A stretch of DNA of 64,000 bases from Polynucleobacter finlandensis (GCF_018881755.1 NZ_JACVPS010000006.1:1-64000), one strand, 5' to 3'. Counted from the stretch's first letter, positions 1 to 10,144 are shown. Translations and numbers: made by a program. The notes: generated by a model not told the origin, from the letters alone.

Positions 1-1
1 C

Positions 2-316
2 ATTGCCAATGAAGAAAAAGAAAAACGCGCCGCAGAGCTTTTGATTGCCAATGAAGAAAAAGCCAAGCGCGCTGCAGAGCTTTTTATTGCTAATGAAGAA
101 AAAGCTAAACGGGTGGATGAATTAATCATTGCCAATGAAGAGCTGTTGTGCGAGAACGAAAAAAAAGAAAAACGCGCCGCAGAGCTTTTGATTGCTAATG
201 AAGAAAAAGAAAAACGTACTGCAGAGCTTTTGATTGCTAATGAAGAAAAAGAAAAACGAGCCGCAGAGCTTTTTATTGCTAATGAAGAAAAAGCTACACG
301 GGTTAATGAACTAGTC
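2..316 (+). repeat. 42-bp in-frame tandem repeat array in the histidine kinase
   Basis: Units start at 2, 44, 86, 191, 233 and 275, each 42 bp (14 codons, consensus IANEEKEKRAAELL with variants). A longer 63-bp unit at 128-190 carries an extra LLCENEK-type insert. The array probably continues left of the window. Near-identical DNA between units points to recent unit duplication or slippage. Confidence 0.9.
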
Positions 317-1051
317 ATTGCTAATAAAGGCTCTGAAGCCGCCCTCAAAGTTAAAACGCAATTTATTGCCAATATGTCCCATGAGATCCGCACCCCAATG
401 AATGGGATCATTGGGCTGTCTTCTTTGGCCTTAAATCAACCTATAAGTCCAGACGTACATGACTACCTAGTTGGTATTGAATCTTCTGCTAAATCTTTGC
501 TGACGATTCTCAATGATGTTCTTGATTTTTCGAAGTTAGAGGCTGGTAAGGTGGAGTTAGATCAGGTTCCTTTCCAGCTTACGGATATTTTATCCAACGC
601 TCATTACCTCTTTATTGAAAGCGCTAAAGCCAAAGGCCTGGAATTGATCTGTTTAAGTAAGCTCGATATAAAGACCAAGCTTATAGGCGATGCTTTTCGC
701 ATTAACCAGGTGCTCAGTAACTTGATTGGCAATGCCATTAAGTTCACCATGAAAGGAACCATTACCCTTACGGTAGGTCTAAAAGGTATGGAAGGTTCCA
801 ATATAACCTTGCGCTTTAGTGTTAAAGATACAGGTATCGGTATGTCTCCCGAAGCTCAGGTCAAAATATTAGAGCCTTTTACTCAGGCAGATAACTCAAT
901 TACTCGCAATTTTGGTGGTACGGGCTTAGGTTTGTATATTAGCAATGAACTATTAGGGCTCATGGGTAGTAAGCTTATCGTTGCGAGCTGCGATGGACAG
1001 GGATCCACCTTTAGCTTTGATTTATTGTTGGGTAATGCTTCAGAGAAATAG
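2..1051 (+). CDS. Hybrid-type sensor histidine kinase, 3' part (cut by window edge)
   Basis: The frame is open to the left edge, so the N-terminal sensor part is missing; 349 codons remain. The first 105 residues are charged tandem repeats of the type IANEEKEKRAAELL, expected to form a coiled coil. The DHP helix follows with the H-box FIANMSHEIRTPMNGIIG, where His is the phosphoacceptor. The ATPase domain shows the N box (NLIGNAIKFT), G1 (DTGIGM), an F-box (EPFTQAD) and G2 (GGTGLGL). The protein ends right after the ATPase domain, with no receiver on this side. The family autophosphorylates and passes phosphate to a response regulator. Partner and signal cannot be seen. No neighbour in the window looks like a partner regulator. 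Confidence 0.9.
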   Translation: MANEEKEKRAAELLIANEEKAKRAAELFIANEEKAKRVDELIIANEELLCENEKKEKRAAELLIANEEKEKRTAELLIANEEKEKRAAELFIANEEKATRVNELVIANKGSEAALKVKTQFIANMSHEIRTPMNGIIGLSSLALNQPISPDVHDYLVGIESSAKSLLTILNDVLDFSKLEAGKVELDQVPFQLTDILSNAHYLFIESAKAKGLELICLSKLDIKTKLIGDAFRINQVLSNLIGNAIKFTMKGTITLTVGLKGMEGSNITLRFSVKDTGIGMSPEAQVKILEPFTQADNSITRNFGGTGLGLYISNELLGLMGSKLIVASCDGQGSTFSFDLLLGNASEK

Positions 1052-1386
1052 CATGGGTAGATGGCAATGGAGGCGTAAGGAGGGTTAAGAAACGGCCCTT
1101 TAGGATATATTTATGCGTCAAAAAAGGTTTTATTTCATGCAATAACTTGACGAGCAAAATAAGACTGATTCAGTCTACAACCAGTCTATTTTTGGGCCAC
1201 GTTTAGGCCACACAAGAATTATTAAAATTAGTGCCTATTTATAGAGGACTAAATTGTTGGTAAATTTATCTAGCATTAGGGTAGTTGAGTTGTTGGCTAA
1301 CTCCTAGCGCCTCATGAGCCGTACTTTTTCCGACTCAATTGGCAATTAAGTTTTTGTTTTACCGATTAGGGTAAAATATTTCTTTT
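1052..1386. other. Intergenic stretch between kinase and tRNA-Val
   Basis: About 335 bp without a convincing gene. An 11-codon frame starts at 1052 directly after the kinase stop but has no support. An AT-rich segment with TAAAAT about 9-14 bases before the tRNA could be the tRNA promoter -10 element, but I see no clear -35. Nothing else stands out. Confidence 0.4.
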
Positions 1387-1463
1387 AGGCTCGTAGCTCA
1401 GCTGGTTAGAGCACCACCTTGACATGGTGGGGGTCGTTGGTTCGAGTCCAATCGAGCCTACCA
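1387..1463 (+). tRNA. tRNA-Val (anticodon GAC)
   Basis: A 77-nt cloverleaf. Acceptor arms AGGCTCG (1387-1393) and CGAGCCT (1453-1459) pair fully, followed by A and an encoded CCA. The anticodon stem CCACC/GGTGG encloses loop TTGACAT, giving GAC. The T arm carries GGTTCGAGTCC. It lies just upstream of thrS. Confidence 0.97.
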
Positions 1464-1576
1464 ACGAATAAAGACCCAAAAGTGCGCGGTTGCCTAAAGC
1501 TTCCGCGCTTTCTTTTTAGTGGATGTCGTGCTGTACTGATGCAAATGTTGCCGTATATAAACAAGATGGAGTGGTC

Positions 1577-3499
1577 ATGCTAGTAGTAACTCTGCCAGAT
1601 GGATCAAAACGTGAATTTGAGGCTCCCGTTCGCGTAGCTGACGTTGCCCAAAGCATCGGCAGTGGGCTTGCTAAAGCCGCCTTGGGTGGCATTGTTGACG
1701 GCAAGATGGTTGATACGAGTTTTGTGATCGACAAAGATAGTCAGCTCGCCATCATTACCGATAAGAGTCCTGAGGCGCTAGAAATTGTGCGTCATTCCAC
1801 TGCACATTTACTGGCATACGCCGTAAAAGAATTATTTCCAGAAGCGCAAGTCACCATCGGTCCAGTAGTGGATAACGGTTTTTACTATGACTTCTCTTAC
1901 CATCGCCCCTTTACGCCCGATGACTTAGTTGCTCTAGAAAAGAAAATGACTGAGTTGGCTAAAAAAGATGAGCCAGTGACGCGTAGCGTATTGCCCCGTG
2001 ATGAGGCGATCAAATTCTTCAAAGATCAGGGTGAGCATTACAAGGCTGAGCTGATTGCTAGCATTCCACAAGGTGAAGATGTTTCACTCTATGCAGAAGG
2101 TAAGTTCACCGACTTATGTCGTGGCCCCCATGTACCGTCTACTGGCAAGCTCAAAGTATTTAAGCTCATGAAGCTTGCTGGTGCTTACTGGCGTGGCGAT
2201 AGTAAGAATGAGATGTTGCAGCGTATCTATGGCACTGCTTGGTTGAAAAAAGAAGATCAAGACGCTTACCTGCATATGTTGGAAGAAGCAGAGAAGCGTG
2301 ACCACCGCCGTTTAGGTAAGACTTTAGATTTATTCCATTTCCAAGAAGAGGCCCCAGGCCTCATTTTCTGGCACCCAAAGGGCTGGTCGATTTGGCAAGA
2401 AGTTGAGCAATACATGCGCCGCGTTTATCAAAACGAAGGCTACCAAGAAGTCAAAGCGCCACAAATTTTGGATCGCGGGCTTTGGGAAAAATCAGGCCAC
2501 TGGGATAACTACAAAGAAAACATGTTCACGACGGAGTCGGAGAACCGTGCTTATGCATTGAAGCCGATGAACTGCCCTGGCCACATACAGATTTTCAATT
2601 CTGGATTGCATAGCTATCGTGAGTTGCCACTGCGTTACGGCGAGTTTGGTCAATGCCACCGCAATGAACCATCGGGTGCCTTGCATGGTTTGATGCGCGT
2701 ACGTGGTTTTACTCAAGATGATGGCCATATTTTCTGTACAGAAGATCAGATTCAGTCAGAAGTAGCTGCTTTTGATAAAGCGGTGCGTGCGGTATATCAA
2801 GATTTTGGCTTTACTGAGGTTGCAGTTAAGCTCGCCTTGCGCCCAGTCAAACGTGTCGGTGATGATGCGATTTGGGATAAAGCGGAAGCGGCCCTTCGTG
2901 GAGCCCTGAAAGCTTCCGGCCAAGAATGGGAAGAATTGCCAGGCGAGGGTGCTTTTTATGGCCCTAAGATCGAATATCACCTCAAAGACTCCATTGGGCG
3001 CACTTGGCAGTGCGGCACCATTCAGGTAGATTTCTCCATGCCTGAGCGCTTAGGCGCTGAATATGTCACCGAAGAAAACACCCGCAAGGCCCCAGTGATG
3101 CTTCATAGGGCAATTGTGGGTTCTTTAGAGCGTTTTATCGGTATTTTGATCGAAAACCATGCTGGAAACATGCCGGCTTGGCTTGCTCCTACCCAGACCG
3201 TTGTCCTCAATATCTCCGATAATTCTGCTGCATATGCACAACAAGTCCAGCAATCGTTGAAAAAACAAGGGTTTAGAGTCGAATCCGATTTGCGAAATGA
3301 GAAAATTACGTATAAAATACGCGAGCACGCATTACAGAAGATCCCATTTTTGCTAGTTGTTGGTGATAAAGAGTCTGAAAGTAATACTGTGGCCGTTCGT
3401 GCCCGTGGCGGAGTGGATTTAGGTGTAATGCCTCTTGAAGCCTTCGTTGCCCGACTCCAGCAGGATATATCCCAGAAGGTCGGACCCGAGCAAAGCTAG
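1577..3499 (+). CDS. thrS: Threonine--tRNA ligase
   Basis: Charges tRNA-Thr with threonine in the cytoplasm. Starting at the ATG at 1577 gives 640 residues, the usual length, beginning [14 protein letters not shown] (TGS domain). A GGAG lies five bases upstream. An in-frame ATG at 1523 would add 18 residues unlike the family. Visible in order: TGS domain, the editing domain with [10 protein letters not shown], a second zinc/editing motif around CRGPHVP, class II core with the zinc-site MNCPGH and [10 protein letters not shown], motif 3 ([11 protein letters not shown]) and the anticodon-binding domain at the C-terminus. First gene of the thrS-infC-rpmI-rplT-pheS-pheT-ihfA series, the same order as in E. 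coli. Confidence 0.97.
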   Translation: MLVVTLPDGSKREFEAPVRVADVAQSIGSGLAKAALGGIVDGKMVDTSFVIDKDSQLAIITDKSPEALEIVRHSTAHLLAYAVKELFPEAQVTIGPVVDNGFYYDFSYHRPFTPDDLVALEKKMTELAKKDEPVTRSVLPRDEAIKFFKDQGEHYKAELIASIPQGEDVSLYAEGKFTDLCRGPHVPSTGKLKVFKLMKLAGAYWRGDSKNEMLQRIYGTAWLKKEDQDAYLHMLEEAEKRDHRRLGKTLDLFHFQEEAPGLIFWHPKGWSIWQEVEQYMRRVYQNEGYQEVKAPQILDRGLWEKSGHWDNYKENMFTTESENRAYALKPMNCPGHIQIFNSGLHSYRELPLRYGEFGQCHRNEPSGALHGLMRVRGFTQDDGHIFCTEDQIQSEVAAFDKAVRAVYQDFGFTEVAVKLALRPVKRVGDDAIWDKAEAALRGALKASGQEWEELPGEGAFYGPKIEYHLKDSIGRTWQCGTIQVDFSMPERLGAEYVTEENTRKAPVMLHRAIVGSLERFIGILIENHAGNMPAWLAPTQTVVLNISDNSAAYAQQVQQSLKKQGFRVESDLRNEKITYKIREHALQKIPFLLVVGDKESESNTVAVRARGGVDLGVMPLEAFVARLQQDISQKVGPEQS

Positions 3500-3540
3500 G
3501 GGTGGATGGCTTTTATTGTTAATTTATAAGGAATTAGAAG

Positions 3541-4065
3541 ATCGCTACTGATAAATCGCAGCGCATTAACCGGGAAATTACTGCTCCTGAAGTGCGTCTG
3601 ATTGGACTGGATGGTGAACCCATCGGTGTAGTTAAGTTGAGTGAAGCCCTGGCTTTAGCCGAAGAGAAAGAGACCGATCTGGTTGAAATTGCTCCGACAG
3701 CTGTGCCTCCTGTAGTCCGGATCATGGACTTTGGCAAATTCAAGTACCAAGAAGCTAAGCGTATGCATGAAGCTAAGCTGAAGCAAAAGGTGATTCAGGT
3801 GAAGGAAGTTAAATTCCGTCCCGGCACTGATGATGGTGACTATGGTGTGAAACTACGCAATCTAATCCGCTTTTTGGAAGATGGTGATAAGACAAAGATT
3901 ACGCTGCGGTTTCGGGGTCGTGAAATGGCCCATCAAGAAATCGGAGTCAGAATGTTGGAGCGTTTGAAGTTGGACCTTGTTGAACATGGCCAAGTCGAAC
4001 AGTTTCCAAAAATGGAAGGCCGCCAGATGGTGATGGTATTGGCCCCCATTCGTAAGGCTAAGTAA
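3541..4065 (+). CDS. infC: Translation initiation factor IF-3, AUC start
   Basis: Binds the 30S subunit, prevents premature 50S joining and proofreads the start codon. From ATC at 3541 the protein is 174 residues and has the full N-terminal domain ([15 protein letters not shown]), the linker and the C-terminal domain ([17 protein letters not shown]). There is no ATG, GTG or TTG between the in-frame stop at 3535 and family residue 1. AAGGA at 3528-3532 lies eight bases before the ATC. E. coli infC uses AUU in the same way, so that IF-3 represses its own mRNA. The first in-frame ATG-like start offered by a simple caller (3592) would remove 17 conserved residues. Confidence 0.93.
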   Translation: MATDKSQRINREITAPEVRLIGLDGEPIGVVKLSEALALAEEKETDLVEIAPTAVPPVVRIMDFGKFKYQEAKRMHEAKLKQKVIQVKEVKFRPGTDDGDYGVKLRNLIRFLEDGDKTKITLRFRGREMAHQEIGVRMLERLKLDLVEHGQVEQFPKMEGRQMVMVLAPIRKAK

Positions 4066-4204
4066 CAAGACAATTCTTTGGAGTTAGATTGTTGTTTATG
4101 TAGGGAGGGGTCGCAAGACTCTGGTTTTTAGAAGTGCTTCTAGGTACAGGAAGAGTGACCGTCGGTTGCCACCTATGTTGCACAAGTAGATGAAGGGGTG
4201 CTTT

Positions 4205-4402
4205 ATGCCCAAGATGAAGAGCAAGAGTAGCGCTAAAAAGCGCTTTACGGTTCGCGCAGGCGGAACGATTAAACGAGGTCAGGCTTTCAAACGCCACATC
4301 CTCACCAAGAAGACCACAAAGAACAAGCGTCATTTGCGTGGTACTACCGAAGTTGCGAAGGCAGACGTTAAGTCAATTCGCTCCATGCTTCCTTACGCTT
4401 AA
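4205..4402 (+). CDS. rpmI: 50S ribosomal protein bL35
   Basis: 65 residues, basic, starting [14 protein letters not shown] as in the whole family; part of the large ribosomal subunit. An in-frame ATG at 4190 lies in the leader; the start at 4205 matches family length and has AAGGGG upstream. It sits between infC and rplT. The 139-bp gap after infC is longer than the other gaps in this cluster and could hold a translational control site for bL20. I could not fold it reliably. Confidence 0.95.
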   Translation: MPKMKSKSSAKKRFTVRAGGTIKRGQAFKRHILTKKTTKNKRHLRGTTEVAKADVKSIRSMLPYA

Positions 4403-4427
4403 CCTCAGACTAAATTAGGAGAATTAA

Positions 4428-4793
4428 ATGCCAAGAGTCAAACGTGGGGTTACAGCAAGAGCCCGTCATAAAAAAATCACCGATGCCGCAACAGGTTACC
4501 GCGGTCGTCGTAAGAACGTATTCCGTATTGCTAAGCAAGCGGTTATGCGTGCTGGTCAATATGCATATCGTGACCGTCGCAATAAGAAACGTGTATTCCG
4601 CGCTTTGTGGATTGCTCGTATCAACGCGGCAGTACGTCAGCATGACATGACCTATAGCGTATTCATGAATGGTATGAAGAAAGCTGCGATCGAACTTGAC
4701 CGCAAAGTACTTTCTGATATGGCCATTGCTGACAAAGCAGCTTTTGCCGCTTTGGTTACTCGGATCAAATCCGTAGTAAGCGCTGCAGCTTAA
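4428..4793 (+). CDS. rplT: 50S ribosomal protein bL20
   Basis: 121 residues, very basic, starting [16 protein letters not shown]. It binds 23S rRNA early in 50S assembly and in several bacteria represses the infC-rpmI-rplT mRNA. Conserved [15 protein letters not shown] and the C-terminal globular part around [10 protein letters not shown] are present. AGGAG lies seven bases before the ATG. Spacing to rpmI is 25 bp, so the two are surely cotranscribed. Confidence 0.97.
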   Translation: MPRVKRGVTARARHKKITDAATGYRGRRKNVFRIAKQAVMRAGQYAYRDRRNKKRVFRALWIARINAAVRQHDMTYSVFMNGMKKAAIELDRKVLSDMAIADKAAFAALVTRIKSVVSAAA

Positions 4794-4821
4794 TTCTTAG
4801 TTACTAAAAAACTAAGCTGCA

Positions 4822-5868
4822 ATGGTTTCTCTCGACCACATTGTCGAGGATGCTAAACGTGATTTCCTCGGAGCTGCCGATGCGGCAGCTCTAGAGGATG
4901 CCAAAGCCAAGTACCTCGGTAAATCAGGTGTTCTCACCGAGCGTCTCAAGGCGCTTGGTGGAATGTCGCCTGACGAGCGCAAAAGTGCTGGCGCCCAAAT
5001 TAATCAAGTCAAAACAGCAGTAGAGGTGGCTCTCCAAGAGTGTCGCCAAGCTTTGGCTGATGCCGTATTGCTGCAACGTCTCGCAGCTGAATCCATTGAT
5101 GTATCCCTTCCGGGTCGTGGTCAAGCAGTTGGTAGCTTACATCCCGTGATGCGCACTTGGGAGCGCGTTGAAGAAATCTTCCGCTCCATTGGGTTTGATG
5201 TTGCTGACGGCCCTGAAATTGAAACCGATTGGTTTAATTTCACAGCCTTAAATAGCCCTGAGAATCATCCCGCCCGTTCGATGCAGGATACTTTTTATAT
5301 TGATGGCAAAGATTCTCAACAGAAGCCTTTGTTATTGCGTACGCATACCAGTCCGATTCAGGTTCGTTATGCCAGTGAGCACGTTAAGAAATACGCTCAT
5401 GCCGATGTCATGCCGCCAATCAAGGTGATTGCGCCTGGCAGAACCTACCGCGTGGATAGTGATGCAACGCACTCGCCGATGTTTCATCAAGTTGAAGGCT
5501 TGTGGATTGCTGAGACCGTCTCATTTGCAGACCTTAAGGGCGTTTATACAGATTTCTTAAGAACTTTTTTTGAAACGAATGCATTACAGGTTCGCTTTCG
5601 CCCATCGTATTTCCCATTCACAGAACCCTCTGCTGAAATTGATATGGCCTTTGGTGGCGGCAAGTTAGCCGGCCGTTGGTTGGAGATTTCTGGAGCAGGG
5701 CAGGTGCATCCAAATGTATTGAGTAATATGGGTATTGATCCAGAACGCTATACCGGATTTGCTTTTGGTTCTGGCTTAGAGCGCTTAACCATGTTGCGTT
5801 ATGGCATTGATGATTTGCGACTCTTCTTCGAGAATGATTTACGTTTCTTAGCGCAATTTCCAGCTTAA
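4822..5868 (+). CDS. pheS: Phenylalanine--tRNA ligase alpha subunit
   Basis: 348 residues, normal length. Forms an alpha2-beta2 enzyme with PheT and carries the aminoacylation site. An N-terminal coiled coil (residues 1-90) binds tRNA; the class II core shows [12 protein letters not shown] (motif 1/2 region), MFHQVEGL and the C-terminal [18 protein letters not shown] (motif 3 with the phenylalanine pocket). It lies 28 bp after rplT and 22 bp before pheT on the same strand. Confidence 0.97.
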   Translation: MVSLDHIVEDAKRDFLGAADAAALEDAKAKYLGKSGVLTERLKALGGMSPDERKSAGAQINQVKTAVEVALQECRQALADAVLLQRLAAESIDVSLPGRGQAVGSLHPVMRTWERVEEIFRSIGFDVADGPEIETDWFNFTALNSPENHPARSMQDTFYIDGKDSQQKPLLLRTHTSPIQVRYASEHVKKYAHADVMPPIKVIAPGRTYRVDSDATHSPMFHQVEGLWIAETVSFADLKGVYTDFLRTFFETNALQVRFRPSYFPFTEPSAEIDMAFGGGKLAGRWLEISGAGQVHPNVLSNMGIDPERYTGFAFGSGLERLTMLRYGIDDLRLFFENDLRFLAQFPA

Positions 5869-5890
5869 GCAGAACGGTAAAGATAAGGCT

Positions 5891-8350
5891 ATGCAATTTT
5901 CAGAATCTTGGCTCCGTCAGTATGTAAACCCAGCGCTTGATAGCGGTGCATTAGGTCATGCTATGACCATGGCAGGTCTTGAAGTAGAAGAGCAGCATTC
6001 AGTAGCCCCCGCGTTTACGAAGATTGTGATTGCACAAATTCTGTCTGCCGAGCAACATCCCGACGCTGATCGTTTACGCGTTTGCAAAGTAGACGCTGGT
6101 ACTGGTCACGAATTGCAAATCGTTTGTGGTGCCCCGAATGCACGTGCTGGGATCAAAATTCCTTGTGCCATGGTTGGTGCAGAGCTCCCACCGGCAGAAG
6201 CTGGTGGCAAGCCGTTCATGATCAAAGTAGGCAAGCTGCGCGGTGTAGAGAGTCAAGGTATGTTGTGCTCTGGTCGCGAGCTAGGTTTAGGCGATGACCA
6301 CGAAGGTATTTTGGAATTGCCTGCCGATGCGCCAGTAGGTCAAGACATCCGCGAGTACCTCGATCTGGATGATCAAATTTTTGTGATTAAGTTAACGCCT
6401 AATAAGGCTGATTGCTTGTCATTAATTGGGATGGCTCGTGAAGTCTCTGCCATTACTGGCGCTGCTTTATGTACTCCAAAATGGAATACTCCAACTACAG
6501 GCATTCAAGACAAAATCAAGGTGACTGTTGAGAATAAAGACTTGTGCGGTCGTTTTGCTGGTCGCATGATCCGCGGCGTTAATCCAAAAGCTAAAACGCC
6601 GAGCCATATAGTGCAGCGTTTAGCTCGCGCCGGTCAGAGAAGTATTTCTGCTTTAGTCGATTTATCCAATTACGTCATGTTAGAAATGGGTCAACCCACC
6701 CACGTGTTTGATATCGATAAGTTATCTGGTGACATCACTGTGCGTTGGGGCAAGGCTGGCGAAACCCTCGAATTACTCAACGGCCAAACAGTTACTCTGC
6801 TTGGTCCTGATTCTTCAGGAAAAACACAGGATGCGGGTGTTGTTGCCGACCAAACTGGTCCGGTAGCCCTAGCCGGCATCATGGGTGGCAATCATTGCGC
6901 CGTCAGCGATGACACTCAAAATATCTATGTAGAGGCAGCTTATTGGTTGCCATCTGCGATTCAAGGCCGTGCCCGTCGCTTTAATTTCAGTACCGATGCA
7001 GCGCATCGTTTTGAACGTGGTGTAGATCCACAAGCTACTGTTATTTGCTTAGAGTATTTAAGCTCTCTCATTCTTGAAGTGTGCGGTGGTCAAGCGGGTC
7101 CTGTTGATGATCAAATTCTCAATGTGCCAGAACGCAAACCAGTACGTATGCGTTTAGCGCGTGCGATGAAAGTCATCGGCATTCCCCTAACCAATGACAT
7201 TGTGGCAGACGTATTTAAGCGCCTTGGCTTTGAGTTCAAACAAGATGCGAATGATGTTTTTGTTGTGACGCCACCAAGCTATCGCTTTGATATTGAAATT
7301 GAAGAAGATTTGATTGAAGAAGTTGCGCGTATGTACGGCTTCGAGAATATTCCAGATCAACCTCCGGTTGCCTCGTTAAAAATGAGTGCTAAAGCCGAAG
7401 CAAAGCGGGGCGTTCATTTATTGCGCCAGCGTTTTGCCTTGCAAGGCTATCAAGAGGCTGTGAATTTTGGCTTTACCGATCAAGAAAGCGAACAGCGTCT
7501 TGCCGGGGTAGCGGAAAAAGACCTCATTAAGGTATTAAATCCGATTGCCAGTCAGTATGGCGTAATGCGTAGCAATCTTTGGGGTGGCTTATTGGGTAAT
7601 CTCAAAGCTAACCTCAATAGGGGTGCCAGCCGTGTTCGCCTATTTGAAACTGGTCGTGTATTTAAGCGTGATACCAGTATTGCTGAAGAAGCTGGCAAAG
7701 TAGCAGGGTTTGCACAGCCTCAACGGATTGGCGGTATAGCTTATGGTGCATTTGTGCCGGAGCAGTGGGGAAGTGCAAATCGCGCAGTCGATTTCTTTGA
7801 TGTCAAAGGCGATTTAGAGCGAGTCTTAGATCCGCTCCATTTCGTTACTCAAACTGCTGTGCATCCAGCATTGCATCCTGGTCGTTCAGCTAATATTGTG
7901 TTGCAGACACCAGAGGGCATGTTAAATGTTGGCTGGATTGGTGAATTACATCCTGGCTTGCAGCAATCCTACGAACTACCCCAAGCCCCCATCCTTTTTG
8001 AATTAGATTTAGAAGCCATTCGTGAGTTGGGCTTGCCCGCGCCAGAAGAGTTAAGTAAATTTCCTGCAGTGCAGCGAGATTTAGCGGTAGTCGTCAAACA
8101 GAATGTCTCGGCACAATCTTTGCTCGATGTTATGACGGCTAGTAAGCAGAATTTTGTGCGTTCGATAGAGCTTTTTGATGAATTCAAGCCCAAGACTGGT
8201 TCTAGTAGTATGGCTGACGATGAGAAGAGTTTAGCGTTCCGTGTGACTCTGCTAAACCCTAATGAAACTTTGCAAGACCCCCAAATTGATGCAGTTATGG
8301 CATCTTTATTGGGCACTGTTGAGAAAAAGTGCGCCGCACGTCTGCGCTAG
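5891..8350 (+). CDS. pheT: Phenylalanine--tRNA ligase beta subunit
   Basis: 819 residues, normal for the long bacterial form. Order: short N-terminal B1 part, tRNA-binding OB fold (about 40-150, with CGAPNARAG and SQGMLCSGRELGLG), B3/B4 editing domain, B5 domain, a catalytic-like core that does not catalyse, and a C-terminal ferredoxin-fold anticodon-binding domain (from about 725, KFPAVQRDLAVVV). It recognises tRNA-Phe and edits Tyr-tRNA-Phe. Cotranscribed with pheS. Confidence 0.97.
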   Translation: MQFSESWLRQYVNPALDSGALGHAMTMAGLEVEEQHSVAPAFTKIVIAQILSAEQHPDADRLRVCKVDAGTGHELQIVCGAPNARAGIKIPCAMVGAELPPAEAGGKPFMIKVGKLRGVESQGMLCSGRELGLGDDHEGILELPADAPVGQDIREYLDLDDQIFVIKLTPNKADCLSLIGMAREVSAITGAALCTPKWNTPTTGIQDKIKVTVENKDLCGRFAGRMIRGVNPKAKTPSHIVQRLARAGQRSISALVDLSNYVMLEMGQPTHVFDIDKLSGDITVRWGKAGETLELLNGQTVTLLGPDSSGKTQDAGVVADQTGPVALAGIMGGNHCAVSDDTQNIYVEAAYWLPSAIQGRARRFNFSTDAAHRFERGVDPQATVICLEYLSSLILEVCGGQAGPVDDQILNVPERKPVRMRLARAMKVIGIPLTNDIVADVFKRLGFEFKQDANDVFVVTPPSYRFDIEIEEDLIEEVARMYGFENIPDQPPVASLKMSAKAEAKRGVHLLRQRFALQGYQEAVNFGFTDQESEQRLAGVAEKDLIKVLNPIASQYGVMRSNLWGGLLGNLKANLNRGASRVRLFETGRVFKRDTSIAEEAGKVAGFAQPQRIGGIAYGAFVPEQWGSANRAVDFFDVKGDLERVLDPLHFVTQTAVHPALHPGRSANIVLQTPEGMLNVGWIGELHPGLQQSYELPQAPILFELDLEAIRELGLPAPEELSKFPAVQRDLAVVVKQNVSAQSLLDVMTASKQNFVRSIELFDEFKPKTGSSSMADDEKSLAFRVTLLNPNETLQDPQIDAVMASLLGTVEKKCAARLR

Positions 8351-8399
8351 GTTTAGTATTAGTCAAATATCATATAAATAGCAATATAAGAGACTGGCA

Positions 8400-8723
8400 A
8401 TGAGCGAAATAATTACCAACGACACCGTTACAAAAAATGAACTATCTGAAGCGCTCTTTGACCAAGTTGGGCTAAACAAGCGTGAAGCAAAAGATATGAT
8501 CGACGCTTTTTTTGATCGTATTGGTGAATCACTACAGGCTGGTGTTGAGGTCAAGATCTCCGGTTTTGGTAATTTTCAGTTGCGCAATAAATCAGCTCGT
8601 CCAGGTCGCAATCCAAAAACAGGTCAAATGATTCCGATTGCAGCTCGCCGTGTAGTGACTTTTCACGCTAGTCAAAAGCTTAAGGACGTAGTTGAGTCTC
8701 ATGCTCGAGAAAACAGCATTTGA
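8400..8723 (+). CDS. ihfA: Integration host factor alpha subunit
   Basis: 107 residues of the HU/IHF fold. It bends DNA sharply as a heterodimer with IhfB and acts in recombination, replication and promoter architecture. Seen: the dimerising helices [20 protein letters not shown], and the DNA-intercalating arm with GRNPKTG and the following Pro. It follows pheT by 49 bp, as in E. coli. Its end overlaps the next gene by 23 bp. Confidence 0.95.
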   Translation: MSEIITNDTVTKNELSEALFDQVGLNKREAKDMIDAFFDRIGESLQAGVEVKISGFGNFQLRNKSARPGRNPKTGQMIPIAARRVVTFHASQKLKDVVESHARENSI

Positions 8724-9051
8724 CTCTGGCGCAGCACTGCATAGTTCGCAGTTGCCGCCGATACCCGCCAAGCGTTACTTCACTATTGGTGAGGTTGCAG
8801 ACTTGTGCGGAGTACGCTCACATGTTTTGCGTTACTGGGAACAAGAATTCTCACAGCTAAGCCCTCAAAAACGACGCGGTAACCGCCGTTACTATCAACA
8901 TCACGAAGTCGTATTGATTCGTAAAATTCGATCTCTTCTCTATGAAGAGGGTTTCACGATTAGCGGTGCCAGAAATCGCTTAGATGAAGCGCGTGGCGAG
9001 CTACGCTTGCGCGATGAGTTGCAAGCAGTGCTGCAGATTCTCGCTAAATAG
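8701..9051 (+). CDS. MerR-family transcriptional regulator
   Basis: 116 residues from the ATG at 8701, which lies inside the end of ihfA, so translation is probably coupled. A winged-helix MerR domain fills residues 25-95: [22 protein letters not shown], then RRGNRRYY. The C-terminus is a short helix, too short for an effector domain and without metal-binding cysteines. Proteins of this type sit after ihfA in many beta- and gammaproteobacteria; their targets are not well known. A TTG at 8692 is an alternative start. Confidence 0.88.
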   Translation: MLEKTAFDSGAALHSSQLPPIPAKRYFTIGEVADLCGVRSHVLRYWEQEFSQLSPQKRRGNRRYYQHHEVVLIRKIRSLLYEEGFTISGARNRLDEARGELRLRDELQAVLQILAK

Positions 9052-9076
9052 TTACTGATACAATTTTGTTTTCCGT

Positions 9077-9154
<78 letters not shown>

Positions 9155-9176
9155 TACATCCAACCATGAAAAACGA

Positions 9177-9602
9177 ATGTTTATGAGCACTGAGAATTCC
9201 TCGTCTCCTAGCCGGACACCAGTCAACTATTTTGGACTCAATATCCCATTTCTGGATCACTTGGGCGTAGTGCCTGAGTTTGCTGAGGGAGGCAAGTCTC
9301 GCATTAGCGTTCAGTTAAAGCCTGAGTACGAGAATAGCTTTCAGGTTGCTCACGGTGGCCTGATCATGACTTTGCTGGATTTTGCGATGGCCGCCGCAGC
9401 TCGCAGCAGCATGAATCATGCCTCCGGCGCTATTACTGTTGATATGACAATTAGTTTTTTACGCCCAAGCGTAGGAAAGATTGTTGTGGAGGGCACTACG
9501 CTGAAGTCTGGCAAGACTATTAATTACTGCGAAGCTGTTGTTCTGAATGATGCCGGTGAGGTAACTGCCAAGTCTAGCGGTACATTTATTTTAAGAAGAT
9601 AA
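9177..9602 (+). CDS. PaaI-type hotdog-fold thioesterase
   Basis: 141 residues from ATG 9177 (ATG 9183 also possible). A frame extending back to 9105 runs through the tRNA and is not credible. Single hotdog domain with the signature [19 protein letters not shown]; the family hydrolyses acyl- or aryl-CoA thioesters with an acidic residue in this helix. Substrate cannot be told from sequence. It directly follows tRNA-Pro, with no separate promoter obvious. Confidence 0.85.
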   Translation: MFMSTENSSSPSRTPVNYFGLNIPFLDHLGVVPEFAEGGKSRISVQLKPEYENSFQVAHGGLIMTLLDFAMAAAARSSMNHASGAITVDMTISFLRPSVGKIVVEGTTLKSGKTINYCEAVVLNDAGEVTAKSSGTFILRR

Positions 9603-9705
9603 TATTTATTGGTATTATTATATTTATATTTTTTATACGTATAATCAATTACTACCGCTATTAAACCTTGATAAATATAGGATATTTACTAATCGCATGA
9701 CTATA

Positions 9706-9733
9706 TTGTGACTTATCTAGAAGTGTATATAAT
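9706..9733 (+). promoter_or_regulatory. Likely sigma-70 promoter of the H-NS-like gene
   Basis: TTGTGA (9706-9711), a 16-bp spacer and a perfect TATAAT (9728-9733). It lies in a very AT-rich 200-bp intergenic stretch (9603-9801), the kind of DNA that H-NS proteins bind; autoregulation is likely but inferred. Confidence 0.6.
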
Positions 9734-9801
9734 CACTCCATAATTAACAGATTATCTGATTAATTGCTATAAATTACATTTAATTATTTGGGAGTAAATA
9801 T

Positions 9802-10086
9802 ATGTCTTCATATAAAGAGCTATTGGCGCAACGTGAGTTGCTAGATAAACAGATTAAAGAAGCTGTTCAGCGTGAAAAGGCTGATGGCATTGCAAATGCA
9901 AAAGCAATTATTGAGCAATATGACTTAAGCGCCTCAGACTTATTCAGCCGTAAAGCCGGATCTAAAGGCGGAAGTGGCAAGGTAGCCCCAAAATATCGCA
10001 ACCCATCAACAGGCGAGACTTGGACTGGTCGGGGTAAAGCGCCTAAGTGGATTGATGGCAGAGATCGTAGCAACTATTTGATCTAA
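9802..10086 (+). CDS. H-NS family nucleoid-associated protein
   Basis: 94 residues. An N-terminal coiled-coil oligomerisation part (1-45, LLAQRELLDKQIKEAV) is followed by a flexible linker rich in Gly and Lys and the C-terminal DNA-binding domain with PKYRNPSTGETWTGRGKAPKW. The TWTGRGKAPKW core is the H-NS signature, its RGK-type loop inserting into the minor groove of AT-rich DNA. The length is typical of the short betaproteobacterial H-NS proteins. GGGAG precedes the ATG by eight bases, and a strong terminator follows the gene. Confidence 0.93.
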   Translation: MSSYKELLAQRELLDKQIKEAVQREKADGIANAKAIIEQYDLSASDLFSRKAGSKGGSGKVAPKYRNPSTGETWTGRGKAPKWIDGRDRSNYLI

Positions 10087-10111
10087 TGCATTGATTTAAT
10101 TCAGTTTTACT

Positions 10112-10144
10112 AAAAAAGCCGCCCAAAACTGGTGCGGCTTTTTG
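10112..10144. terminator. Bidirectional Rho-independent terminator
   Basis: AAAAAGCCGC (10113-10122) pairs with GCGGCTTTTT (10134-10143) across an 11-nt loop. A-run on one side and T-run on the other let it end both the H-NS transcript (+) and the convergent HTH gene (-). Confidence 0.9.

Noticed and set aside
2-316. Regular 42-bp repeats that could suggest a CRISPR array
   Set aside because: Units are contiguous with no spacers, stay in one reading frame and encode a coiled coil of the kinase.
4066-4204. bL20-binding autoregulatory leader before rpmI
   Set aside because: The gap is suggestive, but I could not identify the pseudoknot or mimic helices by eye, so no feature is called.
7969-8316. 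115-codon open frame on the minus strand
   Set aside because: It is fully inside pheT and antisense to it, with no ribosome site or family resemblance.
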